From assembly GCA_035405785.1 (NCBI GenBank), contig DAONJS010000001.1:62001-126000 (forward strand): 64,000 nt of DNA, written 5' to 3'. The notes under the pieces were generated by a model. It did no database searches. It saw only the letters and a program-made list of their open reading frames with translations, and was not told the DNA's origin. Positions 52,531-59,370 of the stretch are shown piece by piece. Position 1 is the stretch's first letter. Every line of letters begins with the position of its first letter. The position numbers and the translations under genes are program-made. Source of the DNA: BPGX01 sp035405785. Its GTDB lineage: Bacteria > Bacteroidota > Bacteroidia > B-17B0 > Aurantibacillaceae.

Positions 52531-53580
52531 ATGAATAGAGTAATTATTTTTATTTTACTTACATTTTTGCTTACTGCTTGTACTTTTCAAAAAAGGGTAT
52601 ACAGAAATGGCTTTTATGTTGAAAACATATTTTCTAAAAAGAAAACTATTAGCAATATTTTTAAAAAATCAACTTCATCTGAAAGAGAAAACATTTTAAT
52701 TTCAAGAAGTAATAAAGATACTGCAAAAGCAATAGTATTTATTTCTAAATCAGAAAATAATTATACGCCCGTTCTTTCAAAAATTACAAAAGAAAAATTG
52801 AAATATAACTACAAAGACAACTTGGTATGTGATAAATCAAGTAAATTGATGAAGGTTTTTAAAGATACGATTCCGACAAAAGCACAAACAAAGAAAAATA
52901 ATTTAATGGATAATCGTCTTAAATCACAATATCTCAGTTTGATATTTAATTTATATCATACGCTTTATGCAGTACTTTTGTACTTAACTTTTTTCTTTGA
53001 TGCATTAGGTTTTGTATTTTACGGTAATTATGTCTCAGGGCCATTTTTGTTTTATATTGGTATTACTATAATTTTTTTGATAAATTCATTCTTAAAGGAA
53101 AAAAGTCAAGATTATTTTTCTAAATATTCCAATACTAATGGGATTACCCATTTTATCGTAAACACTTTAGTACTTTTTTTATTCTTCCTTCTTTTCTTTG
53201 ATTTTGAGAAACAAACATTTCTTGCATTTTCGATATTTTCTGCATTTTCATTGATAATGCTTTTGTTCATAATTCTGATTAATTTCAAAAATAAAAATTT
53301 CAATAAAATAAATAATGAAGCGAATTTGAGTATGGATGCGAATTTCAAAGAAAATATGCCTTACATCAAAAGAATAAAATGGATAAGAATTATTAAACTA
53401 ATATTATTAATTATCAATTATACCCTCACTTGTTTGTTGGTTTATAATTTTATGATTATATCAGCATACAAAACTTTAAGTTTAATTGACAGATATTTGT
53501 TATTGGCAGGTATATTCTCTATTCCAATTGTTATCAATTATATTCTATATCTTTTTAGAAAGAAAAAAAAGAAAACTTAA
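52531..53580 (+). CDS. lipoprotein-signal protein with six membrane helices
   Basis: A 349-residue protein with an N-terminal lipobox (LLTAC, Cys17) and 'TFQKRVYRNGFYVE', a motif common near the start of Bacteroidota envelope proteins. A Lys/Ser-rich linker (about 30-125) leads to about six hydrophobic helices (about 135-345) and a Lys-rich end. A lipidated N-terminus plus a polytopic C-terminus is unusual. The membrane part resembles DUF4190/TM2-like or other small multi-TM modules only vaguely; no function is assigned. Confidence 0.65.
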   Translation: MNRVIIFILLTFLLTACTFQKRVYRNGFYVENIFSKKKTISNIFKKSTSSERENILISRSNKDTAKAIVFISKSENNYTPVLSKITKEKLKYNYKDNLVCDKSSKLMKVFKDTIPTKAQTKKNNLMDNRLKSQYLSLIFNLYHTLYAVLLYLTFFFDALGFVFYGNYVSGPFLFYIGITIIFLINSFLKEKSQDYFSKYSNTNGITHFIVNTLVLFLFFLLFFDFEKQTFLAFSIFSAFSLIMLLFIILINFKNKNFNKINNEANLSMDANFKENMPYIKRIKWIRIIKLILLIINYTLTCLLVYNFMIISAYKTLSLIDRYLLLAGIFSIPIVINYILYLFRKKKKKT

Positions 53581-53593
53581 CTGAATAATAATT

Positions 53594-54223
53594 TTAATCC
53601 TTAATCAAACTAATAAATTCTTTTCTGGTGGCTTCTTCTAAAAAGACACCTGAAAATGCTGATGTGGTGGTAATACTATGTTGTTTTTGAACACCACGCA
53701 TTTGCATACATAAATGAGCACATTCTATCACTACACCCACACCAAGTGGTTGTAATGTTTCTTGTAAACAATCTTTTATTTGATTCGTTAATCTTTCTTG
53801 AACTTGTAATCTTCTTGCATAAGCATCTACTACACGGGCAATTTTACTCAAACCAACTACCTTGCCATTTGGAATATACGCCACATGTGCTTTTCCTATA
53901 AAAGGTAAAATATGATGCTCACACAAACTAAACACTTCAATGTTTTTAACTAATACCATTTGAGAATAATCTACATCAAACAATGCAGATTTTATTATTT
54001 CAATAGCATTTAAGTGATAGCCGTGTGTCAAAAATTGAATAGATTTGGCGGCTCTTTCAGGGGTTTTAATTAAACCATCTCTGCTAATATCTTCTCCTAC
54101 ATGTTTGAGAATGGTCTCGTATGCCTCTTTTAAAACTTTTGTTTTTTCGGCATTATACATATCAATGCGGAAGTAATTTTCAAATTCTTCCCAGTCAGTG
54201 ATGATTGGTTTTTTATCTTCCAT
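53594..54223 (-). CDS. folE: GTP cyclohydrolase I
   Basis: Converts GTP to dihydroneopterin triphosphate, the entry to folate and, with QueD-type enzymes, to pterin and queuosine routes. The 209 residues have the zinc-site motifs 'FSLCEHHILPFIGKAHVAYI' and 'ECAHLCMQMRGVQKQHSITT', plus 'LIKTPERAAKSIQFLTHGY'. Start at 54223 (MEDKKPII); an in-frame start at 54235 is possible. It overlaps the end of queD by 11 bp, forming a queD-folE operon. Confidence 0.96.
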   Translation of the reverse strand: MEDKKPIITDWEEFENYFRIDMYNAEKTKVLKEAYETILKHVGEDISRDGLIKTPERAAKSIQFLTHGYHLNAIEIIKSALFDVDYSQMVLVKNIEVFSLCEHHILPFIGKAHVAYIPNGKVVGLSKIARVVDAYARRLQVQERLTNQIKDCLQETLQPLGVGVVIECAHLCMQMRGVQKQHSITTTSAFSGVFLEEATRKEFISLIKD

Positions 54224-54626
54224 AATATTCTGCAAAATTATTATCTGTTTCTTGAATTTTTACACAATGTAATTGTGCTCCGTATTGTTTGATAAATGGT
54301 TCTAATTTTTCCCAAACATAAATACATAAATTTTCTATGCTTGGTAGTTTATTTTTGAAATATTCAATTTCAAGATTTAGATTTTTATGGTCTAATACAT
54401 CTACAATTTCAGTTTTTAATATTCGGCTCAAGTCAAATAAATTCATAACAAAACCAGTTTCTGGATTAATCTCTCCTTTAATTGTAACATAAATTTCATA
54501 GTTATGTCCGTGAAAATTCGGATTAGCACATTTTCCAAATGCTTTAAAATTTTCTTCTTCACTCCAGTGTAAATTATACAATTTATGTGCGGCATTAAAA
54601 TGTTCTTTTCTTGTAATGTAAATCAT
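54213..54626 (-). CDS. queD: 6-carboxytetrahydropterin synthase / 6-pyruvoyl-tetrahydropterin synthase-like
   Basis: A 137-residue T-fold enzyme using the FolE product. Zinc-ligand histidines are in 'HFNAAH' and 'NFHGHNYEI', the catalytic Cys is in 'GKCANPNFHGHNY', and 'LDHKNLN' and the C-terminal 'CVKIQETDNNFAEYYGR' complete the family pattern. With FolE it likely feeds queuosine synthesis; a pterin cofactor role is possible. The ATG at 54626 lies 6 bp after an exact -7 box (TAAGTTTG), so the GTG at 54635 is rejected. Confidence 0.93.
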   Translation of the reverse strand: MIYITRKEHFNAAHKLYNLHWSEEENFKAFGKCANPNFHGHNYEIYVTIKGEINPETGFVMNLFDLSRILKTEIVDVLDHKNLNLEIEYFKNKLPSIENLCIYVWEKLEPFIKQYGAQLHCVKIQETDNNFAEYYGR

Positions 54627-54632
54627 AGGGCA

Positions 54633-54640
54633 CAAACTTA
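54633..54640 (-). promoter_or_regulatory. -7 promoter box for queD-folE
   Basis: TAAGTTTG on the minus strand, ending 6 bp before the queD ATG; predicts a nearly leaderless transcript. It faces the TACATTTG box of the divergent BamA-like gene 41 bp away. Confidence 0.6.
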
Positions 54641-54680
54641 CAAAATTTCTCTATGTGCAGATGAACTAATAATTTTGCCT

Positions 54681-54688
54681 TACATTTG
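54681..54688 (+). promoter_or_regulatory. -7 promoter box for the BamA/TamA-like gene
   Basis: TACATTTG, 16 bp before the ATG at 54705. Confidence 0.55.
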
Positions 54689-54704
54689 TGTTCAGATTTA
54701 TTAA

Positions 54705-56084
54705 ATGAAATTTCAATTTTTCATAATGTTGTTTTTATTTAATCTGTTATTTGCACAGCAGATATTTTATATTGATACCATAGAAATTGAAGGCAATAAG
54801 AAAACTAAAAATTCCATTATTCTCCGTGAGTTTATTAAGAAAAAAGGGGATACTGTTTCAAGTGAAAGTTTAAATTATATCATTACTCGTTCCCAACAAA
54901 ATATATTCAACACTAATTTATTTGTTTTTGATACTGTATATTTTGAAAAAACTGATAGCAACAAAATAAAATTACACACACATGTTCGGGAACGATGGTA
55001 TTTGTGGCCTGTGCCGATATTTGAAATTCAAGATAGAAATTTTAATACATGGTGGGCTACAAAAGATTTTTTCAGAATTAATTATGGTATTCAGGTAGAC
55101 CACGAAAATTTTACGGGCAGAAAAGATAAATTTTCAGTTGTCATTCAGTGTGGATATTCAGAAAAATATGGAATTGTTTATAGAAAGCCATACATTAATC
55201 ATCAGCAAACTATTGGTTTTCGCACATCAGTTTTTTACAAACAAAATAATGAAGTGCAATATGCTACAAAGTATAATAAACCTCTTTTTGTCAGAGATTA
55301 TCATCAACACCTTGTCAAATGGATAGAAGCCAAACTTTCTTTTTCATACAGAAAAAAATATTTTGATATACACACATTAGAAATTGCTTACAATCACTGG
55401 AATATCAACGACACAGTGATTAAATTAAATCCAAATATAATAGATAATCCTTCAAAAAATGAATGGCAGTATTTTTATGTGTATTATTCTTATTTGTTTA
55501 ACAACACAGATATTCAGTATTATCCATTAAATGGATGGGTGGCGGGCGGAAGTTTTACAAAAAATGGTTTAATAAAATCTATAGATGATGTGAATAATTT
55601 TTTTGTGTATGCAACAATAAAAAAATTTACACCTCTAAAACCATGGTTGAATCTTGCAAATGCTGTTTATGGTAAATGGACAGATTCAAAAAATATCCCT
55701 TATTTTTTTAATCGCTCTATTGGATATGGAAATAATTTAGTGCGTGGTTATGAGTATTACATCATTGATGGTCAACAATATGTAATGACAAAAAATGCTT
55801 TGAGATTTTTATGGTTTAAGCCAAAAGTTTTAAACTTAAAATGGCTGAAAGTGCCTCAATTCAATACTATTCCAGTATATTCATATTTTAATCTTTTTTT
55901 TGATGCCGCTTATGTGCAGGATAAAATTTTTGCATCCACAAATTTTCTAAACAATAAATGGATTTATGGTTATGGTGTAGGATTAGATATAATTACTTAT
56001 TATGATTTAGTGTTCAGAATAGAATTTGCCATCAATCATTTACAGCAATGGGGTATTTACTTACATCTTAATATGGGAATGTGA
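54705..56084 (+). CDS. BamA/TamA-family outer-membrane barrel protein
   Basis: A 459-residue outer-membrane protein: signal peptide (MKFQFFIMLFLFNLLFAQQ), one POTRA-like domain (about 20-95: 'FYIDTIEIEGNKKTKNSIIL', 'DTVYFEKTDSNKIKLHTHV') and a 16-strand-type barrel ending in an aromatic-rich strand (LQQWGIYLHLNMGM). It is shorter than BamA (five POTRAs), so it is a single-POTRA Omp85-like protein with an unknown assembly or transport role. A full-length BamA is encoded at the right end of the window. Confidence 0.8.
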   Translation: MKFQFFIMLFLFNLLFAQQIFYIDTIEIEGNKKTKNSIILREFIKKKGDTVSSESLNYIITRSQQNIFNTNLFVFDTVYFEKTDSNKIKLHTHVRERWYLWPVPIFEIQDRNFNTWWATKDFFRINYGIQVDHENFTGRKDKFSVVIQCGYSEKYGIVYRKPYINHQQTIGFRTSVFYKQNNEVQYATKYNKPLFVRDYHQHLVKWIEAKLSFSYRKKYFDIHTLEIAYNHWNINDTVIKLNPNIIDNPSKNEWQYFYVYYSYLFNNTDIQYYPLNGWVAGGSFTKNGLIKSIDDVNNFFVYATIKKFTPLKPWLNLANAVYGKWTDSKNIPYFFNRSIGYGNNLVRGYEYYIIDGQQYVMTKNALRFLWFKPKVLNLKWLKVPQFNTIPVYSYFNLFFDAAYVQDKIFASTNFLNNKWIYGYGVGLDIITYYDLVFRIEFAINHLQQWGIYLHLNMGM

Positions 56085-56106
56085 AATTTTTTAAACATTT
56101 TTAATA

Positions 56107-56137
56107 TTGATTTACTCAACAATTTAAACTAACTTTG
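56107..56137 (+). promoter_or_regulatory. full -33/-7 promoter of the superoxide dismutase gene
   Basis: TTG (56107-56109), a 20-bp spacer and TAACTTTG (56130-56137). Predicted leader about 14 nt to the ATG at 56156. Confidence 0.7.
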
Positions 56138-56155
56138 CCAACAAAATTTAAAATT

Positions 56156-56767
56156 ATGGCATTCACATTACCAAAATTAGAGTATGCATACAATGCATTA
56201 GAACCACACATTGATGCAAGAACAATGGAAATTCACCACACAAAACATCATCAGGCATACATTGATAATCTCAACAAAGCCATTGCTGGCACAGATGCTG
56301 AAAAATTAAGCATTGAAGAAATCTGCAGAAATGTATCTAAATATCCAGTTGCCGTAAGAAATAATGGTGGCGGACATTACAACCACACTTTATTCTGGCA
56401 GTTGATGGCTCCTAATGCGGGAGGAGAACCAGTTGGCGAAATTGCTCAAGCCATCAATAAAACTTTTCAAAGTTTTGACAACTTCAAATCACAATTTTCT
56501 CAAGCCGCTATGGGACGCTTTGGTTCTGGCTGGGCATGGCTTGTAGTAGATGCTAATAAAAATTTAGTGATTGGATCTACACCAAATCAAGATAATACTT
56601 TAATGGACATTTCAGAATTAAAAGGATTACCAGTATTAGGTATAGATGTTTGGGAACACGCTTACTACTTGAATTATCAAAACAGAAGAGCAGATTATGT
56701 GCAAGCATTCTTTAATGTTATTAACTGGAAAAAAGTGAATGAATTATACCTTAACGCTTTGAAATAA
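56156..56767 (+). CDS. sodB: Fe/Mn superoxide dismutase
   Basis: A 203-residue cytoplasmic superoxide dismutase. Metal ligands are His27, His77, Asp164 and His168 in 'EIHHTKHHQAY', 'GGGHYNHTLFWQLM' and 'DVWEHAYYLNYQ'. Whether it uses Fe, Mn or either cannot be told from these residues; Bacteroidota enzymes are often cambialistic. The ATG at 56156 begins the family start MAFTLPKLEYAY; an in-frame TTG at 56135 lies inside the -7 box. A strong terminator follows at 56843, about 75 bp after the stop. Confidence 0.96.
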   Translation: MAFTLPKLEYAYNALEPHIDARTMEIHHTKHHQAYIDNLNKAIAGTDAEKLSIEEICRNVSKYPVAVRNNGGGHYNHTLFWQLMAPNAGGEPVGEIAQAINKTFQSFDNFKSQFSQAAMGRFGSGWAWLVVDANKNLVIGSTPNQDNTLMDISELKGLPVLGIDVWEHAYYLNYQNRRADYVQAFFNVINWKKVNELYLNALK

Positions 56768-56818
56768 ATCAACTTTGCTTTACACTTTTTGATTAAAGTT
56801 TGGATAAAAAAACAATTA

Positions 56819-57238
56819 ATGTTATTTCAATTTGATAAATTCAAAAGCCCTGTTATTATCGGGGCTTTTTTTATCTCTTTTTTGTATTATTCATTAGGTG
56901 CTCATAATATTGATAATCAATTATGTTCAAATATTTTTCAAAAAAGCAACAATCAATTTCCTAATCCACTAAAAAAATTTTTTCTAAAGCAAAAGCACAA
57001 TCATAAAATAGCCGCTGCATTGGCATTTCCATTTCCATTTGGTTGTGTTGGATTACATCGTGTTTATTTGGGGACTGCATCGCATGTGCCTATTGCTTAT
57101 GCTGCAACCGCAGGCGGAATATTTGGCATTGTTCCATTGATTGATTGTATTGTGTTGCTTTCACACTCTGATGTTTCCGAGTATACTAATAATCCACGAG
57201 TTATTATGTGGATAAAACACAATTCAACAGAAGAATGA
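56819..57238 (+). CDS. TM2-domain-like membrane protein
   Basis: A 139-residue protein with an N-terminal hydrophobic signal-like segment (about 10-28: SPVIIGAFFISFLYYSLG) and a TM2-like core: 'AAALAFPFPFGCVGLHRVYL', 'GTASHVPIAYAATAGGIFGI' and 'VPLIDCIVLL'. Homologues are small Bacteroidota membrane proteins of unknown function. The coding sequence for residues 9-17 is itself the sodB intrinsic-terminator hairpin, so the gene needs read-through or a downstream promoter. ATG 56819 is the best start; a TTG at 56882 is the only later alternative before the core. Confidence 0.72.
   Translation: MLFQFDKFKSPVIIGAFFISFLYYSLGAHNIDNQLCSNIFQKSNNQFPNPLKKFFLKQKHNHKIAAALAFPFPFGCVGLHRVYLGTASHVPIAYAATAGGIFGIVPLIDCIVLLSHSDVSEYTNNPRVIMWIKHNSTEE
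56843..56872 (+). terminator. intrinsic terminator of sodB inside the TM2-protein reading frame
   Basis: Stem AAAAGCCC (56843-56850) / GGGCTTTT (56862-56869), 11-nt loop, run of seven T. On the + strand it would end sodB transcription. Confidence 0.85.
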
Positions 57239-57240
57239 TT

Positions 57241-57819
57241 TTATTTTATATTCAAAAACTTTAAAACTTTATCTTCTACTTCATTTACAGCAGATTCTAA
57301 ATTTTGATTGACTATAACTACATCAAAAAACTTTGCTTTTTCAATTTCCTGTTTGGCTTTTCCTATTCTTTTTTTCAAACTTTCTTCACTTTCAGTTTTT
57401 CTTTGTTTCAAACGATTTTCTAAATCTTCAATACTTGGTGGCATTACAAAAATAGTAAGTGCTTTTTCTCCATATAACTTTTTAATATTTAATCCTCCTT
57501 CAACATCTATATCAAACAATACATGTTTTTTTTGTTCGTGTAATCTTGTTATTTCACTTTTTAATGTGCCATAAAATAATCCTTCATACACTTCTTCCCA
57601 TTCAATAAATTCATTGTTTTCTATTTTTCTTTTAAACTCATCTTTAGAAATAAAATAATAATCTTTTCCATCTATTTCATTTTCTCTTTTTGGTCTTGTA
57701 GTAGCAGAAATTGAAAATCCAAATAAATCAGGATACTTTGAAAGCAATGCTTTAACTATACTTGTTTTACCTGATCCCGATGGTCCAGAAAAAACTATTA
57801 ATTTACCATTAAATTCCAT
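57241..57819 (-). CDS. gmk: guanylate kinase
   Basis: GMP to GDP kinase, 192 residues. It starts MEFNGKLIVFSGPSGSGKTS with the P-loop GPSGSGKT at 12-19, followed by the GMP-binding 'SISATTRPKRENEIDGKDYY', 'EWEEVYEGLFYGT' and 'DIDVEGGLNIKKLY'. The ATG at 57819 is the family start and lies 4 bp after an exact -7 box, so the mRNA is probably leaderless; 23 further in-frame codons upstream are discarded. It converges on the TM2-protein gene with a 2-bp gap. Confidence 0.96.
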   Translation of the reverse strand: MEFNGKLIVFSGPSGSGKTSIVKALLSKYPDLFGFSISATTRPKRENEIDGKDYYFISKDEFKRKIENNEFIEWEEVYEGLFYGTLKSEITRLHEQKKHVLFDIDVEGGLNIKKLYGEKALTIFVMPPSIEDLENRLKQRKTESEESLKKRIGKAKQEIEKAKFFDVVIVNQNLESAVNEVEDKVLKFLNIK

Positions 57820-57823
57820 TGTG

Positions 57824-57853
57824 CAAAAGTATTGAATGAAATACATTTCACAA
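57824..57853 (-). promoter_or_regulatory. full -33/-7 promoter of gmk
   Basis: Minus strand: TTG (57853-57851), 19-bp spacer, TACTTTTG (57831-57824). The box ends 4 bp before the gmk ATG, so transcription should start at or next to the A of ATG. Confidence 0.75.
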
Positions 57854-57896
57854 AACATTAAATCCATAATGTAAATTATATGATACATTTAAATTG

Positions 57897-57904
57897 TAAA
57901 TTTG
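57897..57904 (+). promoter_or_regulatory. -7 promoter box for the DUF2027-Smr gene
   Basis: TAAATTTG, 32 bp before the ATG at 57937; divergent from the gmk promoter. Confidence 0.55.
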
Positions 57905-57936
57905 CCCAAAAAGAAAATTTCAAGATTATTTAAAAA

Positions 57937-58959
57937 ATGAAAAAGTTTAAGATTGGTGATAAAGTAAAATTTCTAAATGAAAAAGGCGGAGGAACTATTG
58001 TTGCTATTAAAAATGATTTTGAAGTGATTGTGCAACTCAATGATGGATTGGAAATCCCTTATCCTTCTAATGAATTAATTCTGGATAATAAAAATTTAAT
58101 TATAAATACATCTTCATCTGCACTTAATGAAGATAATAATGTAGACAAATTCGTTGTTTATTTAGCCATAGAAAGCAATACATCTGATCCTAAAAACGCA
58201 TCAGAATATTATTTGCATTTGTGTAATCTTTCTGAATATCAATTTTATTATACTTATTCAATCGGAAAAAATGCAGTTTATCAATGCGTGTCTCATGGCA
58301 GCATTCACGGCTTTGAAATGCAAAGAATAAAAACTTTAACTCTTCCTTTAATTAAAGAAATTGATGCCCATCAAATACAAATGATTTTCTTTCAGGAAAA
58401 TTTATTCTCACTTCAAAATCCTGTTTTTGAAACCATCAAAATAAATGATAAAACTTTTTCGCCATCACTGTTTATTCAACATCCAAAGTTCAGAAACCCT
58501 GTATTCATCATTATTTTGAAAGAAAATTTTTCTATTGCAAAACCAGAACTTTTACATAGCAATTCTCGTCAAAATATAAAAGTCCATTTATCCGATGAAG
58601 ATTTACAAAAAATATCTGCTTTGAAAGAAAAAAACTTTTATCCTACTAAAGTTAATAAACAGAAGCAAAAGTATTCTGAAGAAATGATGATGGACTTACA
58701 CATTGAAGAATTAGTGGAAGATCCGGGCAATTATACTGCTCACGAAAAATTACAAATTCAATTAAATTATTTTCAAAGAGAAATACACAATGCTATTGCA
58801 AATAATGTCAAAAAAATTACCATCATTCATGGCGTTGGTAATGGAAGATTGAAACATGAAGTAAGATATTATCTTCAAACATTAGACGAAATAAAATCTA
58901 TTGAAGATGCTCCATACAAAACTCATGGCTTTGGGGCAACTGTGGTTTATATAAAGTAA
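57937..58959 (+). CDS. DUF2027 protein with C-terminal Smr endonuclease-like domain
   Basis: A 340-residue protein with an SH3/KOW-like N-terminus (about 1-50: 'KFKIGDKVKFLNEKGGGTIV'), the Bacteroidota-specific DUF2027 region and a C-terminal Smr domain (about 248-340) with the catalytic-type 'DLHIEEL' and 'ITIIHGVGNGRLKHEVRYYL' motifs and the ending HGFGATVVYIK. Smr domains cleave RNA or DNA structures, and KOW/SH3 modules suggest ribosome or nucleic acid association, but the role in this phylum is not known. The thioesterase gene follows after 5 bp. Confidence 0.88.
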   Translation: MKKFKIGDKVKFLNEKGGGTIVAIKNDFEVIVQLNDGLEIPYPSNELILDNKNLIINTSSSALNEDNNVDKFVVYLAIESNTSDPKNASEYYLHLCNLSEYQFYYTYSIGKNAVYQCVSHGSIHGFEMQRIKTLTLPLIKEIDAHQIQMIFFQENLFSLQNPVFETIKINDKTFSPSLFIQHPKFRNPVFIIILKENFSIAKPELLHSNSRQNIKVHLSDEDLQKISALKEKNFYPTKVNKQKQKYSEEMMMDLHIEELVEDPGNYTAHEKLQIQLNYFQREIHNAIANNVKKITIIHGVGNGRLKHEVRYYLQTLDEIKSIEDAPYKTHGFGATVVYIK

Positions 58960-58964
58960 ATAAT

Positions 58965-59369
58965 ATGATAACATCAGAAATAAAAATTCGTGTAAGATAC
59001 GCAGAAACAGACCAGATGGGATTTGTATATTACGGCAGATATGCAGAGTATTATGAAATAGGCAGAGTGGAAACTATGCGAAAACTTTCTCTTTCCTATA
59101 AAGAAATGGAAGAAAAGGGAATTTTAATGCCTGTAATTGAATATCATATTGAATATAAAAAACCTGCATTTTACGATGATGAACTTATATTAATTACAAC
59201 TATAAAAGAATTGCCCAAACTGAGAATTACTTTTCATCATGAGATGTTTAATTCGAATGGGCAACTATTGAATACAGGTTATGTTACATTAGTGTTCTTA
59301 AATAAAGAAACAAAAAAACCAGTCCTTGCTCCAGACTGGTTTTTGAATGAATGTAAAAAATTCTTTTGA
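58965..59369 (+). CDS. YbgC/FadM-type acyl-CoA thioesterase
   Basis: A 134-residue hotdog-fold thioesterase. The signature 'YAETDQMGFVYYGRYAEYYE' (residues 12-31) holds the catalytic Asp of the 4-hydroxybenzoyl-CoA family. 'KPAFYDDELILITTIKELPK' and 'RITFHHEMFNSNGQLLNTGY' complete the fold. The acyl substrate is not known. The last 20 codons contain a perfect 11-bp terminator hairpin (59314-59344). It is 5 bp downstream of the DUF2027-Smr gene and ends 1 bp from the convergent T9SS gene. Confidence 0.9.
   Translation: MITSEIKIRVRYAETDQMGFVYYGRYAEYYEIGRVETMRKLSLSYKEMEEKGILMPVIEYHIEYKKPAFYDDELILITTIKELPKLRITFHHEMFNSNGQLLNTGYVTLVFLNKETKKPVLAPDWFLNECKKFF
59314..59344. terminator. bidirectional intrinsic terminator inside the thioesterase coding end
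   Basis: Perfect stem AAAAACCAGTC (59314-59324) / GACTGGTTTTT (59334-59344), 9-nt loop. It lies wholly within codons before the stop at 59367-59369 and can act on both convergent transcripts. Confidence 0.85.
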
Positions 59370-59370
59370 A

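Noticed and set aside
56789..56818. TTG start ten codons upstream for the TM2-like protein
   Set aside because: A rare start codon adding residues unlike homologues; the ATG at 56819 directly precedes the hydrophobic segment.
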